A stretch of 64,000 bases of DNA from Methylorubrum rhodinum. GTDB lineage: Bacteria; Pseudomonadota; Alphaproteobacteria; Rhizobiales; Beijerinckiaceae. The notes beneath the pieces were generated by a model, which saw nothing but the letters and a program-made list of their open reading frames with translations, made no database searches and was not told the DNA's origin. The translations under genes and the position numbers were made by a program. Shown piece by piece: positions 1 through 9,679 of the stretch (position 1 is the first letter of the stretch; each line of letters begins with the position of its first letter). The stretch lies in contig NZ_JACHOP010000005.1 in the NCBI RefSeq assembly GCF_014199935.1, forward strand, positions 62,001 through 126,000, written 5' to 3'.

Positions 1-666
1 GCCGATGACGTAATCGTCACCGGCCTCGGCGCGCATCGCCTCCAGCACCTCGATGCCGAAGCGCATCCGGTTCTCCAGGCTGCCGCCGTACCGGTCGGTG
101 CGCTGGTTGCAGGACGGCGACCAGAACTGATCGATGAGGTGGCCGTGGGCGGCCGAGACCTCGCAGCCGTCGAGCCCGCCCTCGCGGCAGCGGCGCGCGG
201 CCTGGGCGAAGCTCTTCACGATGCGGGCGATGTCCTCGGCCTCCATCTCCTTCGGGAGGGTGCGGGAGGCGGGTTCGCGCCGGGGCGAGGGCGAGACCGT
301 GGGGAGCCAGTGCTCCGTGTCCCACTTGGTGCGCCGGCCCATATGGGTGAGCTGGATCATCAGCTTGCCGCCGTGCTGATGCACCCGGTCGGCGAACTGG
401 CGGAAATACGGGATCACCGAATCGTCGGCGACCGAGATCTGGTTCCAGGGCGCGGCCGGGCTGTCGACGGCGACCGAGGAGGAGCCGCCGAACATGGTGA
501 GCCCGATGCCGCCCTTGGCCTTCTCGGCGTGGTAGAGCTGGTAACGCTCCTGCGGCTTGCCGTCCCGGCCGTAGCCGGGGGCATGGCTCGTGGACATCAC
601 CCGGTTGCGGATGGTGAGGCCCTTGATGGTCAGGGGCTTCAGAAGCGCGTCGGCATTGGCGATCAC
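1..666 (-). CDS. OYE-family flavin oxidoreductase, N-terminal part (DgcA-like)
   Basis: The N-terminal 222 residues of an FMN-dependent old-yellow-enzyme / 2,4-dienoyl-CoA-reductase-type TIM barrel; the rest runs off the left edge. Visible family motifs are STSHAPGYG near residue 25, HLIDQFWSP and NQRTDRYGGSLENR near the truncation. The start is a GTG (codon at 664-666). It lies 61 bases downstream of gbcB on the same strand, so it is probably in the same operon. In betaine catabolism this type of flavoprotein demethylates dimethylglycine (DgcA); in proline-betaine catabolism a related protein demethylates N-methylproline. The neighbours favour one of these two roles but do not choose between them, and the C-terminal Fe-S and pyridine-nucleotide domains expected of DgcA lie outside the window. 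Confidence 0.75.
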   Translation of the reverse strand, partial: MIANADALLKPLTIKGLTIRNRVMSTSHAPGYGRDGKPQERYQLYHAEKAKGGIGLTMFGGSSSVAVDSPAAPWNQISVADDSVIPYFRQFADRVHQHGGKLMIQLTHMGRRTKWDTEHWLPTVSPSPRREPASRTLPKEMEAEDIARIVKSFAQAARRCREGGLDGCEVSAAHGHLIDQFWSPSCNQRTDRYGGSLENRMRFGIEVLEAMRAEAGDDYVIG

Positions 667-727
667 GGGACGACTCCCGACGGGTTGAACGATGTTTTGC
701 GAGTTTTGAACGGGCCGGGCGCGCGCT

Positions 728-1852
728 TCAGCGCTCGACCACAAGGTCGCTCGTCGGCTTGGAGCAGCAGAGCAGCGCCATGCCGGCATCGATCTCGCGC
801 TGGCGGATGCCGCCCGCGTGGGTCATCGAGACGGTGCCCTTGGTGAGCTTCGACTTGCAGGTGCCGCACAGGCCCTTGGCGCAGGACGAGGGCAGTCGGA
901 TGCCGGCCTTGCGGGCGGCGTCGAGCACGGTCTCGGTCTCGGGGCATTCGAGCACGCGCCGGGTCTTGGCGAACTCGACCCTGAAGGTGCGCACGCCACC
1001 CGCGGGCGCGGCGTCGAGGCTCTTCTCGGCGTCCGTGGCGGCGGCCTGCTCGGCCTCGGACAGCTCGCCGAAGTCGAAGCTCTCCTGATGGTGCCGGGCC
1101 ATGTCGAAGCCGGCTTGCCGCAGCAGAGCCTGCACGGCGTCCATATAGGGCTTGGGGCCGCAGACGAAGATCTCGCGGTCCATGAAATCCGGAACCGCGT
1201 CCCTTAAGGTTTCGAGCGTGAGACGGCCCTTAGGCCCGGACCACACCTCGTTGGGAGCGTCAGCCTCGCAGACCGCGTGGAAGCGGAAACCTGCGTCGAG
1301 CCGCGCCATCGTCTCGAGTTCCCTGCGGAACACGATGTCGGCGGGCGTGCGGGCGGAGTGGACGAAGGCGACGTCGCGGGGCTCGGCGAGGTCGTGAAAC
1401 GTGCGGGCCATCGACATCATCGGCGTCACGCCGCTGCCGCCCGACAGCAGCAGGTATTTCTGCGCCGGATGCCGGAGGCAGGAGAAGTCGCCCATCGGCC
1501 CCAGCGCGCGGACGGTGTCGCCGGGCTTGAGATTGTCGTGCAGCCAGTTCGAGACCGGGCCGCCGGGCACGCGCTTGACCGTGAACGACACGGCGTGCGG
1601 CCGGGTCGGCGTCGAGGAAATCGTGTAGCAACGGTGGATCGTATCAGTGCCGATCTCGAACGAGAACGTCAGGAACTGGCCCGGCGCGTAGGCGAACAGC
1701 CGGGGTTCCTTGGGTGCCAGCACGAAGGTCTTCACGTCGTGCGTCTCGTCGCGCACCGCGAGGCAGACCAGCCTGTCGTCGGCCTCCGCATCCCAGGGCG
1801 CGGAGGCCGCCAGCCGCTGGGCGGCCGGCTCGGAGGAGGGGGCCGACGCCAT
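728..1852 (-). CDS. gbcB: Glycine betaine demethylase reductase subunit
   Basis: A 374-residue electron-transfer partner for the Rieske oxygenase encoded just upstream. Order of domains: FAD-binding barrel (about 20-135, with RCYTISSTP as the RxY[ST] flavin motif), NAD(P)H-binding domain (about 135-260, GGSGVTPMMSM), and a C-terminal plant-type 2Fe-2S ferredoxin domain (about 290-374) with CAKGLCGTC and a final Cys in ALLCC. This passes electrons from NAD(P)H through FAD and 2Fe-2S to the oxygenase. It begins 4 bases after gbcA ends, so the two are almost certainly co-transcribed. The same architecture serves other Rieske demethylases, such as carnitine and stachydrine enzymes, so the substrate is inferred from GbcA. 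Confidence 0.8.
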   Translation of the reverse strand: MASAPSSEPAAQRLAASAPWDAEADDRLVCLAVRDETHDVKTFVLAPKEPRLFAYAPGQFLTFSFEIGTDTIHRCYTISSTPTRPHAVSFTVKRVPGGPVSNWLHDNLKPGDTVRALGPMGDFSCLRHPAQKYLLLSGGSGVTPMMSMARTFHDLAEPRDVAFVHSARTPADIVFRRELETMARLDAGFRFHAVCEADAPNEVWSGPKGRLTLETLRDAVPDFMDREIFVCGPKPYMDAVQALLRQAGFDMARHHQESFDFGELSEAEQAAATDAEKSLDAAPAGGVRTFRVEFAKTRRVLECPETETVLDAARKAGIRLPSSCAKGLCGTCKSKLTKGTVSMTHAGGIRQREIDAGMALLCCSKPTSDLVVER

Positions 1853-1856
1853 GGCT

Positions 1857-3116
1857 CTAGCGCCCCAGATGCGCGGTCATGCGACCGACGTACCAGTTGC
1901 AGAACTTCTCCACGAGCATCTCGGTGTTCGGCGAGTAGGGGCCGGGCTCGTAGGCCGGGCTCTTCACGCCCTGCTGGCAGATGCCGACGAGTTCGCTGTC
2001 CTGATCGTTCGTGGCTTCCCAGACGCCGATCAGGTTGGCGAGATCGTAATCGACGCCCTCGACCGCGTCCTTGTGGACCAACCACTTGGTGCGCAGCAGC
2101 GAGCGCTCGGCGTCGAGCGGCAGCACCGAGAAGGTGACGATGTGGTCGCCGAGGAAGTGGTGCCAGGAGTTGGGCTGGGTCCAGACCGAGAGGCCGCCGA
2201 GCTTGGCGTTGGTGAGGTTGCCCAAGAGCTTCTTGCAGGCCGCCTTGGTGTCGAGGGTGTGGGACTCGCCGTCGCCGTCGAGCGGCAGGCGCTCGGTGCG
2301 GAAGGCGGTGACCATAGTGTCGAGCTCGTCGATCTCCCGCGAGGGCAGGCCCTCGGCCTCCCACTCGGTGTGCCGGGCCTTGAGCAGGCAGCCGTAGCGC
2401 TCGGCGTTGGCGCGGTCGTGCTCGTCCATCTCCTCGGGACTGAACCCGAAGCCGTAGGCGAAGAGCGGCACGGTCAACTCGGGATGGTTGGCCCCGCAAT
2501 GGTAGCACTCGCGGTTGTTCTCCATCGTGAGCTTCCAGTTGCCCGGCTCGATGATGTCCTTCTGGAAGGCGACCTTGGTCTCGCGCACGTTGTGGGGGGC
2601 GATATACGGCCCGAGGCGAGCGGCCATCTCGTCGAAATCGGCCGGCGCTTCTTCGGCGAGGCAGATGAACAGCAGGCCTTCGAGCGAGCGGACGTGGACC
2701 GGCTTCAGGCCGTGGCAGCCTCGTCTGAAATCGGGGCCCATATACTCGGCATGGATCAGGTTGCCGGTCAGGTCGTAGGTCCAGGAATGGTAGCGGCAGA
2801 CGAGGTTGCCGACGGTCGACTTCTCGTCGTGGACGAGCCGCGCGCCACGATGGCGGCAGACGTTGTGGAAGGCGCGGATCTCGTTGTCGTCGTCGCGGAC
2901 GATGGCGACCGAGGTCCTGCCGATATCGACGACCATGACGTCGCCGGCCTCCGGCACGTCGGGCTCGACGCCGACATAGATCCAGTGCCGGCCGAAGATG
3001 GCTTCCATGTCGGCCTCGAAGATCTCGGGGCTGAGATAGAAGGGGGCCGGAAGGGTGTAGCCGCGGCGGCGCTCGCGCAGGAGGCGCTGCAGAGGAGTCG
3101 GCGTCACGTCGAGCAT
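1857..3116 (-). CDS. gbcA: Rieske oxygenase, glycine betaine demethylase-type
   Basis: A 419-residue ring-hydroxylating-type oxygenase alpha subunit. The Rieske 2Fe-2S site is explicit at about residues 85-110, CRHRG then CRYHSW (Cys-x-His, 17 residues, Cys-x2-His). The mononuclear iron site falls in NNRECYHCGANHPEL near residue 205. In the GbcA family the enzyme oxidatively removes a methyl group from glycine betaine, releasing formaldehyde, which a methylotroph can use. Sequence around ENNRECYH resembles GbcA more than aromatic dioxygenases, but stachydrine demethylase (Stc2) is a close alternative. The gene faces a 422-base gap shared with the divergent chemoreceptor gene. Confidence 0.8.
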   Translation of the reverse strand: MLDVTPTPLQRLLRERRRGYTLPAPFYLSPEIFEADMEAIFGRHWIYVGVEPDVPEAGDVMVVDIGRTSVAIVRDDDNEIRAFHNVCRHRGARLVHDEKSTVGNLVCRYHSWTYDLTGNLIHAEYMGPDFRRGCHGLKPVHVRSLEGLLFICLAEEAPADFDEMAARLGPYIAPHNVRETKVAFQKDIIEPGNWKLTMENNRECYHCGANHPELTVPLFAYGFGFSPEEMDEHDRANAERYGCLLKARHTEWEAEGLPSREIDELDTMVTAFRTERLPLDGDGESHTLDTKAACKKLLGNLTNAKLGGLSVWTQPNSWHHFLGDHIVTFSVLPLDAERSLLRTKWLVHKDAVEGVDYDLANLIGVWEATNDQDSELVGICQQGVKSPAYEPGPYSPNTEMLVEKFCNWYVGRMTAHLGR

Positions 3117-3538
3117 GGTGGCCTCGCAAAGCCATGATCAGGCTTGAGACGACTATCGCGGGTACCGCCCCGGCCCGCTGCCACGGCAGCGACATTCCCT
3201 TGGCTCGCCGCGACGTGCGGGGCCTGCACTTTCGTTCATGAGGCTCGTCGATGAGCTCGTTCGGGGCGCGCCGAGCCGCTGACCAGAATCCGCCGACCGG
3301 CCCCGCCAGTCTTTCCCGATCCTTCGGCGGCGAGGACTACTCCGACGTGCCTAGACAGTCTTGGTGGGCCGCGATCGATCCATCGAATGACGCTCTTTGG
3401 GATAACACGAATTTGTGATCTTCAATCGAAGCTGCGGCGTCTGCTTAAGTTGGTCGATTCCTGGCTGATTAATGAATCAACAACAATTCGCTGCAATATA
3501 ACGGTCGGCGCCGGCCGTGGCGCCGTGGAGAAGACGCC
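3117..3538. promoter_or_regulatory. Divergent intergenic region gbcA / chemoreceptor
   Basis: A 422-base gap between divergent genes that must contain both promoters. GC content falls sharply from about 3380 to 3505. Within that stretch is an imperfect palindrome, TGATTAATGAATCA, near 3468-3481, and a TATAAC hexamer upstream of the chemoreceptor start. I see no well-spaced -35/-10 pair and no convincing small gene. Confidence 0.35.
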
Positions 3539-5014
3539 GTGTCGTTGTTCCGTTCCGATTCCGGCTCGCTCGTCGCCTCGATCGACCGCTCCATGGGTCG
3601 GATCGAGTTCGCGCTCGACGGCACGATCACCGACGCCAACGCGACCTTCCTGGCCCTCATCGGCTACAGCCTCGACGAGTTGCGGGGCCGCAAGCACGCC
3701 CAGCTGATGCCGGAGGCCGAGCGCGACGACGCCGCCTACCGGGAATTCTGGGATGGGCTTCGCCGCGGCGAGTTCCGCTCGGGCGAGTTCCGGCGGATCG
3801 CCAAGGACGGGCGTTCGATCTGGATCCAGGCGTCCTACAATCCCGTGCTCGACCGGCGCGGGCGCCCGTTCAAGGTCGTGAAGTTCGCTGCCGACATCTC
3901 GGCCCAGACCCAGCGCAACGCCTTCTACGAGGCCCAGATCGCGGCCATCAACCGCTCGCAAGCCGTGATCCACTTCACGCCCGAGGGCACCATCACCGAC
4001 GCCAACGACAAGTTCTTGGAAGCGATGGGCTACCGGCTCGACGAGATCCGCGGCCGTCATCACAGCCTGTTCGTCGATTCCGAGGAGGCCGCGGGCGCGG
4101 AGTACGCGACCTTCTGGACGGCGCTCGGCGCGGGGCAGTACCGGGCCGGCGAGTTCCGGCGGATCGCCAAGGGCGGGCGCGAGGTCTGGATCTACGGCTC
4201 CTACAACCCGATCTTCGACAGCGAGGGCCGTCCCTGCGCCGTGGTGAAGTTCGCCAGCGACGTCACCACGCAGGTCGCCGACCGCCTCCGCCGCGCCGAA
4301 GGGCAGCGCGCGATCCAGAGCGAACTCGGCGACATCACGCTGGCGATGTCCGACGTGACCCGTCAGGCCAAGGAGACGGCCGACGCGGTGGCGGTGACCT
4401 CGGGCAACGTCCAGGCGGTGGCCGCGGGCTCCGAGGAATTCGCCGCCTCGATCTCCGAGATCAGCCGGCACGCGGCGCAGGCCAAGGGCGCCTCGGACGA
4501 GGCCGTGATCCGGGCCGAGGAGGCGAGCGGCATCGTCGTCGGCCTCACGTCGGCCGCCGAGCGGATCGGCGAGGTCGTCTCGGTGATCCGCTCGATCGCC
4601 GACCAGACCAACCTCTTGGCGCTCAACGCCACCATCGAGGCGGCCCGCGCCGGGCAGGCCGGCCGCGGCTTCGCCGTGGTCGCCACCGAGGTGAAGGCGC
4701 TGGCGAGCCAGTCCTCGCGGGCGACCGAGGATATCGGCCATCAGATCGCGGCGGTGCAGGATTCGACCAACCGCGCCGTCGAGGCGATCCGGGCGATCGC
4801 CGCCACGATCGGCAACCTGTCCGAGATCTCGATGAGCGTGTCCTCGGCGGTGACCGAGCAGGCCGCCGTCACCCAGGAGATCTCGACCAACATGCAGGTC
4901 GCCGCCCGCAGCGTCGACGCGGTCCGGCGCAACGCGCAGGGCATCGCGGAGGCCGCGGGCGAGATCGACGGCTCGGTGCAGAAGGTGACGTCGGCGGCCC
5001 GCGCGATCGGCTGA
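3539..5014 (+). CDS. Soluble methyl-accepting chemotaxis protein with two PAS domains
   Basis: A 491-residue chemoreceptor with no transmembrane segment and no signal peptide, so it should act in the cytoplasm. Two PAS domains lie at about 15-125 and 135-250, followed by an MCP signalling domain (about 260-491) with the conserved tip [18 protein letters not shown]. The PAS domains look like a tandem duplication: both have [19 protein letters not shown] and VVKFA at matching places. Aer-like PAS receptors sense redox or oxygen through FAD or haem, so an energy-taxis role is plausible, but I cannot identify a cofactor. The GTG start at 3539 precedes the first PAS directly. Confidence 0.88.
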   Translation: MSLFRSDSGSLVASIDRSMGRIEFALDGTITDANATFLALIGYSLDELRGRKHAQLMPEAERDDAAYREFWDGLRRGEFRSGEFRRIAKDGRSIWIQASYNPVLDRRGRPFKVVKFAADISAQTQRNAFYEAQIAAINRSQAVIHFTPEGTITDANDKFLEAMGYRLDEIRGRHHSLFVDSEEAAGAEYATFWTALGAGQYRAGEFRRIAKGGREVWIYGSYNPIFDSEGRPCAVVKFASDVTTQVADRLRRAEGQRAIQSELGDITLAMSDVTRQAKETADAVAVTSGNVQAVAAGSEEFAASISEISRHAAQAKGASDEAVIRAEEASGIVVGLTSAAERIGEVVSVIRSIADQTNLLALNATIEAARAGQAGRGFAVVATEVKALASQSSRATEDIGHQIAAVQDSTNRAVEAIRAIAATIGNLSEISMSVSSAVTEQAAVTQEISTNMQVAARSVDAVRRNAQGIAEAAGEIDGSVQKVTSAARAIG

Positions 5015-5064
5015 GCCGGGCAGCATGCGGCCGGGATCGCCGCTCGAAACAGGAACGGCCGGAT

Positions 5065-5120
5065 GGCCGGGCGCGAAGCGAGCAGCCTAAGGCCGCGGAC
5101 GCGGCCGCCGGCGCTTGAGG
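5065..5120. repeat. Interspersed repeat family E, copy 1
   Basis: GC-rich intergenic unit between two converging genes, opening with GGCCGGGCGCGAAG and ending in a GCCTAAG, CCGCGG, CGCCGGCG, TGAGG series. The same series recurs at 25205-25305 with extra sequence in the middle. An inverted pair, GGCCGCG with CGCGGCC, sits at its core. Confidence 0.5.
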
Positions 5121-5127
5121 CCGATCA

Positions 5128-6162
5128 TCAGGACGCCGTGGCGAAGGGCCAACGCGCGCGTGCCGGCGCCGTGAGATCGTCGACCAGACCGAGGCGCAGC
5201 CGCTCCAGCCCGGCCCAGGCGATCATCGCGCCGTTGTCGCCGCACAGCGGCAGCGGCGGGGCGACGAAGCTGAGGCCCACCTCGCCGGCCTGGGCGGCGA
5301 GCGCCCGGCGGATCGCGCCGTTGGCGGCGACGCCGCCGGCCGCCACGAGCGCGGTCGGATGGCCGGCGACCGATCCGAAGCCGCGCAAAGCCACCCGGAC
5401 GCGGTCCACCACCACGTCGACCACCGCGGCCTGGAAGCCCGCGCAGAGATCGGCCACGTCCCGGCTCGCCAGCGGGGCGAGGCGCTCGGCCTCGATGCGC
5501 AGCGCCGTCTTGAGCCCGGAGAGCGAGAAATCGGCCTCGCGCCGCCCCAGCATCGGCCGCGGCAGGGCGAAGCGCTCCGGGTCGCCGCTCTCGGCCAGCC
5601 GCTCCACCTCCGGCCCGCCGGGATAGGCCAGCCCCAACAGCTTCGCGACCTTGTCGAAGGCCTCGCCGATGGCGTCGTCGATGGTGGTGCCGAGGCGGAC
5701 GTAGTCGCCCACGCCCTTGACCGCGACGAGCTGGGTGTGGCCGCCCGAGGCCAGCAGCAGCAGGTAGGGGAAGGCGAGCCCGTCGGTGAGGCGCGGCGTC
5801 AGCGCGTGCGCCTCCAGATGGTTGACCGCCAGCAGCGGCTTGCGCGCCACCAGCGCCAGCGTCTTGGCGGTGACGAGCCCGACCAGCACGCCGCCGATCA
5901 GGCCGGGCCCGGCGGCGACCGCGATGCCGTCGAGGTCCGAGAGGCCGGTGCCGGCCCGCTCCAGGGCGCGGGCGATCAGCCGGTCGAGCACCTCGACATG
6001 GGCGCGCGCGGCGATCTCGGGCACCACGCCGCCATAGGCCGCATGCTCGGCGATCTGGCTCAGGATTTCATTGGACAGGATGTGTCCGCGCTCGCCCTCG
6101 TCGAGGGCGACGACGGCGGCGGCGGTCTCGTCGCAGGTCGTCTCGATGCCGAGGATTTTCAT
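5128..6162 (-). CDS. tsaD: tRNA N6-threonylcarbamoyladenosine transferase TsaD
   Basis: A 344-residue member of the Kae1/TsaD family, which with TsaB and TsaE transfers the threonylcarbamoyl group to A37 of tRNAs reading ANN codons. Visible family features are [13 protein letters not shown] at the N-terminus, [13 protein letters not shown] around residue 50 with metal-binding His, [12 protein letters not shown], and [13 protein letters not shown]. An in-frame extension reaches further upstream but lacks family sequence; the ATG at 6160-6162 gives the canonical N-terminus. It diverges from hemD across a 208-base gap. Confidence 0.95.
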   Translation of the reverse strand: MKILGIETTCDETAAAVVALDEGERGHILSNEILSQIAEHAAYGGVVPEIAARAHVEVLDRLIARALERAGTGLSDLDGIAVAAGPGLIGGVLVGLVTAKTLALVARKPLLAVNHLEAHALTPRLTDGLAFPYLLLLASGGHTQLVAVKGVGDYVRLGTTIDDAIGEAFDKVAKLLGLAYPGGPEVERLAESGDPERFALPRPMLGRREADFSLSGLKTALRIEAERLAPLASRDVADLCAGFQAAVVDVVVDRVRVALRGFGSVAGHPTALVAAGGVAANGAIRRALAAQAGEVGLSFVAPPLPLCGDNGAMIAWAGLERLRLGLVDDLTAPARARWPFATAS

Positions 6163-6370
6163 CGGGTCTTCAACGGGCCTTCGCTGGATCTTCGACCGAC
6201 CTTCGATCGTGTGGGCCGTGCGGTTGCGCGGCGGAACCCCGCGCGCCACCTTCCCGGCCTCGCAGGCGAGGTCTACGCAAAAACCGCGGCTTCCGACAGG
6301 GAAGGTCCGGCGCTTTCGGTGGAGCGGCGCCCGCGCGGGGACGGCGGGGTAGGGTCGGGGGAACGGTCGA

Positions 6371-7108
6371 ATGCGGATCTGGGTGTCACGGCCCGAGCCC
6401 GGCGCCGCGCGCACGGCCCGGCGCCTCGAAGCGCTCGGCCACGCCGCCCTGGTCGCGCCGGTGCTGCGCATCGTCCCGACCGGGGCGCCCCCGCCGCAGG
6501 GCGGGTTCGACGGGCTGATCCTGACGAGCGGCAACGCCGTGCCGGCGACCGAGGGCGTGCCGCGCGACCTCCCGGTCTTCGCCGTCGGCGCCCGCACCGC
6601 CGAGCGGGCCCGGCGGGCGGGTTTTTCGCACATCCGCTGCGCCGAGGGCGATGCGGTCGACCTCGCCGCCCTGGTGACGAAGACCCTGCGCCCGGGAAGC
6701 AGCCTGCTCCACGCCGCGGGAGAGGACCGGAAGGCGGAGCCGGCGGCAAGCCTCGCGGCGGCGGGGTTCTCCGTCGCCGTGTGGACCGCCTACGCCGCGC
6801 GGGCGGAAGGCGCCCTGCCGGAGGTCGCGGCGCGGGCGCTGCGCGACGGGGAAAGCGCGGGGCCGGCGGCGGTCCTGCATTTCTCAAGGCGCAGCGCCCG
6901 CGCGGCCGCCGAACTGTGCCGGGAGGCGGGTCTCATGGGAGCGTTTCGGGCCCTGAATCATTACTGCCTGTCGCCGGACGTGGCCGCAGGACTGGCCGAG
7001 TTCGGACTCGCGGCCCATTTTGTGGCGACGCGACCGAGCGAGGACGCCCTCCTCGCCGGCCTTCCGCCCTCGGATCGACCATCCCCCGCCCGCCAGGCGC
7101 CGGGGTGA
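6371..7108 (+). CDS. hemD: Uroporphyrinogen-III synthase
   Basis: A 245-residue HemD-family protein, beginning [12 protein letters not shown], which is the typical start with the conserved RP pair. HemD cyclises hydroxymethylbilane to uroporphyrinogen III, feeding haem, sirohaem, cobalamin and bacteriochlorophyll synthesis. HemD is poorly conserved in sequence; the call rests on the N-terminus, the duplicated alpha/beta layout, the LTSGNAV segment near residue 55 and the neighbouring mitofilin-like and hemY genes. In many alphaproteobacteria hemC sits directly before hemD; here there is no room for it between tsaD and hemD. Confidence 0.85.
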   Translation: MRIWVSRPEPGAARTARRLEALGHAALVAPVLRIVPTGAPPPQGGFDGLILTSGNAVPATEGVPRDLPVFAVGARTAERARRAGFSHIRCAEGDAVDLAALVTKTLRPGSSLLHAAGEDRKAEPAASLAAAGFSVAVWTAYAARAEGALPEVAARALRDGESAGPAAVLHFSRRSARAAAELCREAGLMGAFRALNHYCLSPDVAAGLAEFGLAAHFVATRPSEDALLAGLPPSDRPSPARQAPG

Positions 7109-7207
7109 GGTCCGAGGTCGGACGCGGAACGATTTCGGATGGATGGCGCCGCCCGACCGCTCTATGGGAGCGCGGTGCCTCGAAGGTGGCCAAGGGAGCG
7201 AACGCCG

Positions 7208-9556
7208 GTGAACTCACCCAAGGATGGTCCGAAGCCTGCGGACAAGGGCGCGTCCCCCGCCTCCACCAAGCCCGGCACGGTCCCGCCCTCGGGCAAGCCC
7301 GAGTTCAACAAGTCCGAGCCCGCAAAGCCCGGCCCGACCGGCAGCAGCGCCTTGTCCGGCGGCGGCCCGTCCTCGGGCCGCGGGACGCCCGGCACCTCCG
7401 GCCGCCCCCAGGACGCGCGGCCGGCCGAGCCCCTCAAGCCCGGCTCGACCGGCAGCAGTGTCGTGCCGCCGGTGGGGGCCAAGCCTTCGGAACTCAACAA
7501 GCCTTCGGAGCCCTACAAGCCTTCGGAGCCCAGTAGGCCGTCGGAGCCGGGCAAGCCCGCGGGCGCCGCTCCGTCGTCCCCGACCACGGGGGCATCGTCG
7601 AGCGCCTCCGCCGGCGGCCCGCCCAAGCCCGGCACGAGCGGCAGCCCCGTGCCGCCTGTGGGCTCCGGCCCCAAGCCGTCCGACCCCATTAAGCCCGCAG
7701 GCGCCGTGCCGTCCTCGACCGGCGCCCCATCGAGCGCGCCGGCCGGCAGCGCGCCGCTGAAGCCCGGCGCCACCGGCAGCAGCGCGGTGCCGCCCGTCGG
7801 CGCGACGACGAAGCCGGACGAGCCGAAGCCCGACAGCCCGGCCAAGGCCGGCGCGACCGGCAGCAGCGCGATCAGGCCCGATGCCCCGCCCTCCGGCGCC
7901 AAAGCTACGGATACCAAGCCGTCCGGCGCGAGCCCGTCCGGTTCCTCCTCCGGCCCGTCCGGCGCGGGGCCGACCCGCGTGACCGAGACCGCCTCGCTGA
8001 CCGACGGGCCGATCCTCGACATGAAGGCCAAGCGCGTCCCCGACCCGGCCGAGGCCGGCAAGGGCGGAGTGCGGCCGGATGCGGCCAAGGATGCGGCCAA
8101 GGATGCGGCCAAGGATGCCGTGAAGGACGCGACCCGCGGCACGGCCGGGTCCACCCCCCCGACGGCGGCGAAGGCGGGGCCGGGCCTCGGCGCGGTGGCG
8201 GCCTCCGGGCTGCTCGGCGGGCTGATCGGTGCCGGCCTGCTCTACGGCGTCACGACCTTCCAGCGCTCCGGGGATTCGAGCCTCGACAAGGCGGTGGCGG
8301 GGCTCGCCACCAAGGAGTCCGTCGCCGGGCTCGACAAGCGCATCGCCGCCAACGATCAGGCCCTGAAGCCGCTGCCCGAGGCGATCAAGCGCGCCGAGGC
8401 TGCCGCCAAGGCCGCGGCCGACAAGGCGCAGGACGCGCTGCAGAAGGCCGCCACCGCGCCGGTCGCCGCCGCTCCCGCCGGTGAGGGCGCGGCGCCCGCA
8501 CCGGCCGTGCCCGCCGACCTGACCGCCCGCCTCGACGCCCTCGACCAGCGCGTCTCGGCGCTCCAGGAGGAGCCGGGCCGCGACGGCAACGCCGAGCCCA
8601 AGGCGGTGCAGGCGCAACCGAGCGACGGCACCGCGCTCGCGGCGCTGGACGAGCGGATCAAGACCCTCGAAGCCGCGGGCAAGGACGCGGGCCCCGCGCC
8701 CGACCTCAGCCAGAAGCTCACCGCGCTCCAGGGCGAGATCGAGAGCCGCACCAAGGCCAACGAGACCGCCGATGCCGGCCTCGCCAAGCGTCTCGACGCG
8801 ATGCAGGCATCGCTGGACGCCAAGGTCGGCGCCGCGACCCAGGCCGTGCAAGAGGCGACCCAGGCCGGCAAGCAGGCGGCGGAGGCGTCCCAGGCCCGCG
8901 CCGAGGAGACCGCGAAGGGCATCGACCGCCGGCTGCAGGAGCAGGGCGACAAGCTCGCCGCCCTCGACAAGGCGCTGGACCAGACCGCCAAGGCGGCGAC
9001 GGTGCAATCGGCGCTGCGGATCGTCGCGGCCGACCGCATCGCCACCGCCCTCGACGCCGGCCAGCCCTATCCGGAGGCGCTCGCCAGCCTGCGCAACGGG
9101 GAGCCGGCGGATTCGAAGCGCGTCGCGGCGCTTGGCGCTTTCGCCGACAAGGGCGCGCCGACGGCCGCCAAGCTCGCCGCCGAGTTCCGCGGCATCGCGG
9201 CCCGGATCGCCGAGGCCAAGCGCGCCGCTCAGGCCAAGGCGGTGGCCGAGAGCGGCAGCGTCGGCGACCGGCTGATGAACATGGCGACGTCCCTCGTGCA
9301 GGTGAAGCGCGCCGACGCCCCGGCTCAAGGCCAGGGCACCGCGGGCGGCGGCTCCGAGGGCTCGACTGCGCAGGTCCAGGCCGCCCTCGACGGCGGCGAC
9401 CTGCCCGCGGCGGCGGCGGCCTTCGCGGCTCTGCCAGAGGATGCGAAGGCGCAGGCTGGCGATTTCGGCGCGCGCCTGACGGCTCGGGCCGAGGCCGGCA
9501 AGGCGGCGCAATCGCTGCTCGCCGACGCCTTCACCGGCCTTCCTCCGGCGCGCTAG
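7208..9556 (+). CDS. Mitofilin-like coiled-coil inner membrane protein
   Basis: A 782-residue protein of the alphaproteobacterial mitofilin-like type (COG4223), usually found between hemD and hemY. Residues 1-320 are a Pro/Ser/Lys/Gly-rich disordered region with about five imperfect repeats built on KPGxTGSSxVPPVGA, plus KPSEP and DAAK short repeats. One membrane helix lies at about 325-350 (LLGGLIGAGLLYG). A long Ala/Lys/Asp-rich coiled coil covers about 360-600, followed by a helical C-terminal domain typical of the family (LRIVAADRIATALDAG). Mitochondrial mitofilin shapes cristae; the bacterial role is less certain. I chose the GTG at 7208, preceded by GGGAGCG; an upstream ATG at 7139 would add 23 residues. 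Confidence 0.75.
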   Translation: MNSPKDGPKPADKGASPASTKPGTVPPSGKPEFNKSEPAKPGPTGSSALSGGGPSSGRGTPGTSGRPQDARPAEPLKPGSTGSSVVPPVGAKPSELNKPSEPYKPSEPSRPSEPGKPAGAAPSSPTTGASSSASAGGPPKPGTSGSPVPPVGSGPKPSDPIKPAGAVPSSTGAPSSAPAGSAPLKPGATGSSAVPPVGATTKPDEPKPDSPAKAGATGSSAIRPDAPPSGAKATDTKPSGASPSGSSSGPSGAGPTRVTETASLTDGPILDMKAKRVPDPAEAGKGGVRPDAAKDAAKDAAKDAVKDATRGTAGSTPPTAAKAGPGLGAVAASGLLGGLIGAGLLYGVTTFQRSGDSSLDKAVAGLATKESVAGLDKRIAANDQALKPLPEAIKRAEAAAKAAADKAQDALQKAATAPVAAAPAGEGAAPAPAVPADLTARLDALDQRVSALQEEPGRDGNAEPKAVQAQPSDGTALAALDERIKTLEAAGKDAGPAPDLSQKLTALQGEIESRTKANETADAGLAKRLDAMQASLDAKVGAATQAVQEATQAGKQAAEASQARAEETAKGIDRRLQEQGDKLAALDKALDQTAKAATVQSALRIVAADRIATALDAGQPYPEALASLRNGEPADSKRVAALGAFADKGAPTAAKLAAEFRGIAARIAEAKRAAQAKAVAESGSVGDRLMNMATSLVQVKRADAPAQGQGTAGGGSEGSTAQVQAALDGGDLPAAAAAFAALPEDAKAQAGDFGARLTARAEAGKAAQSLLADAFTGLPPAR

Positions 9557-9679
9557 GACCCTTCCGGCCGATGGCGGTGTTTTCGACGAAGAGCCCGGTT
9601 TCCGGGCCACCTCATGACGAGAGCGATGCACGCGGGCTTCAATCCCTTGCGCGCTCTCATTGCCGAGATGCCCTGAACG

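Noticed and set aside
7214..9631. An 805-codon minus-strand frame opposite the mitofilin-like gene
   Set aside because: The plus frame has a GTG with a ribosome site, a membrane helix, coiled coil and expected neighbours; the minus frame has none.
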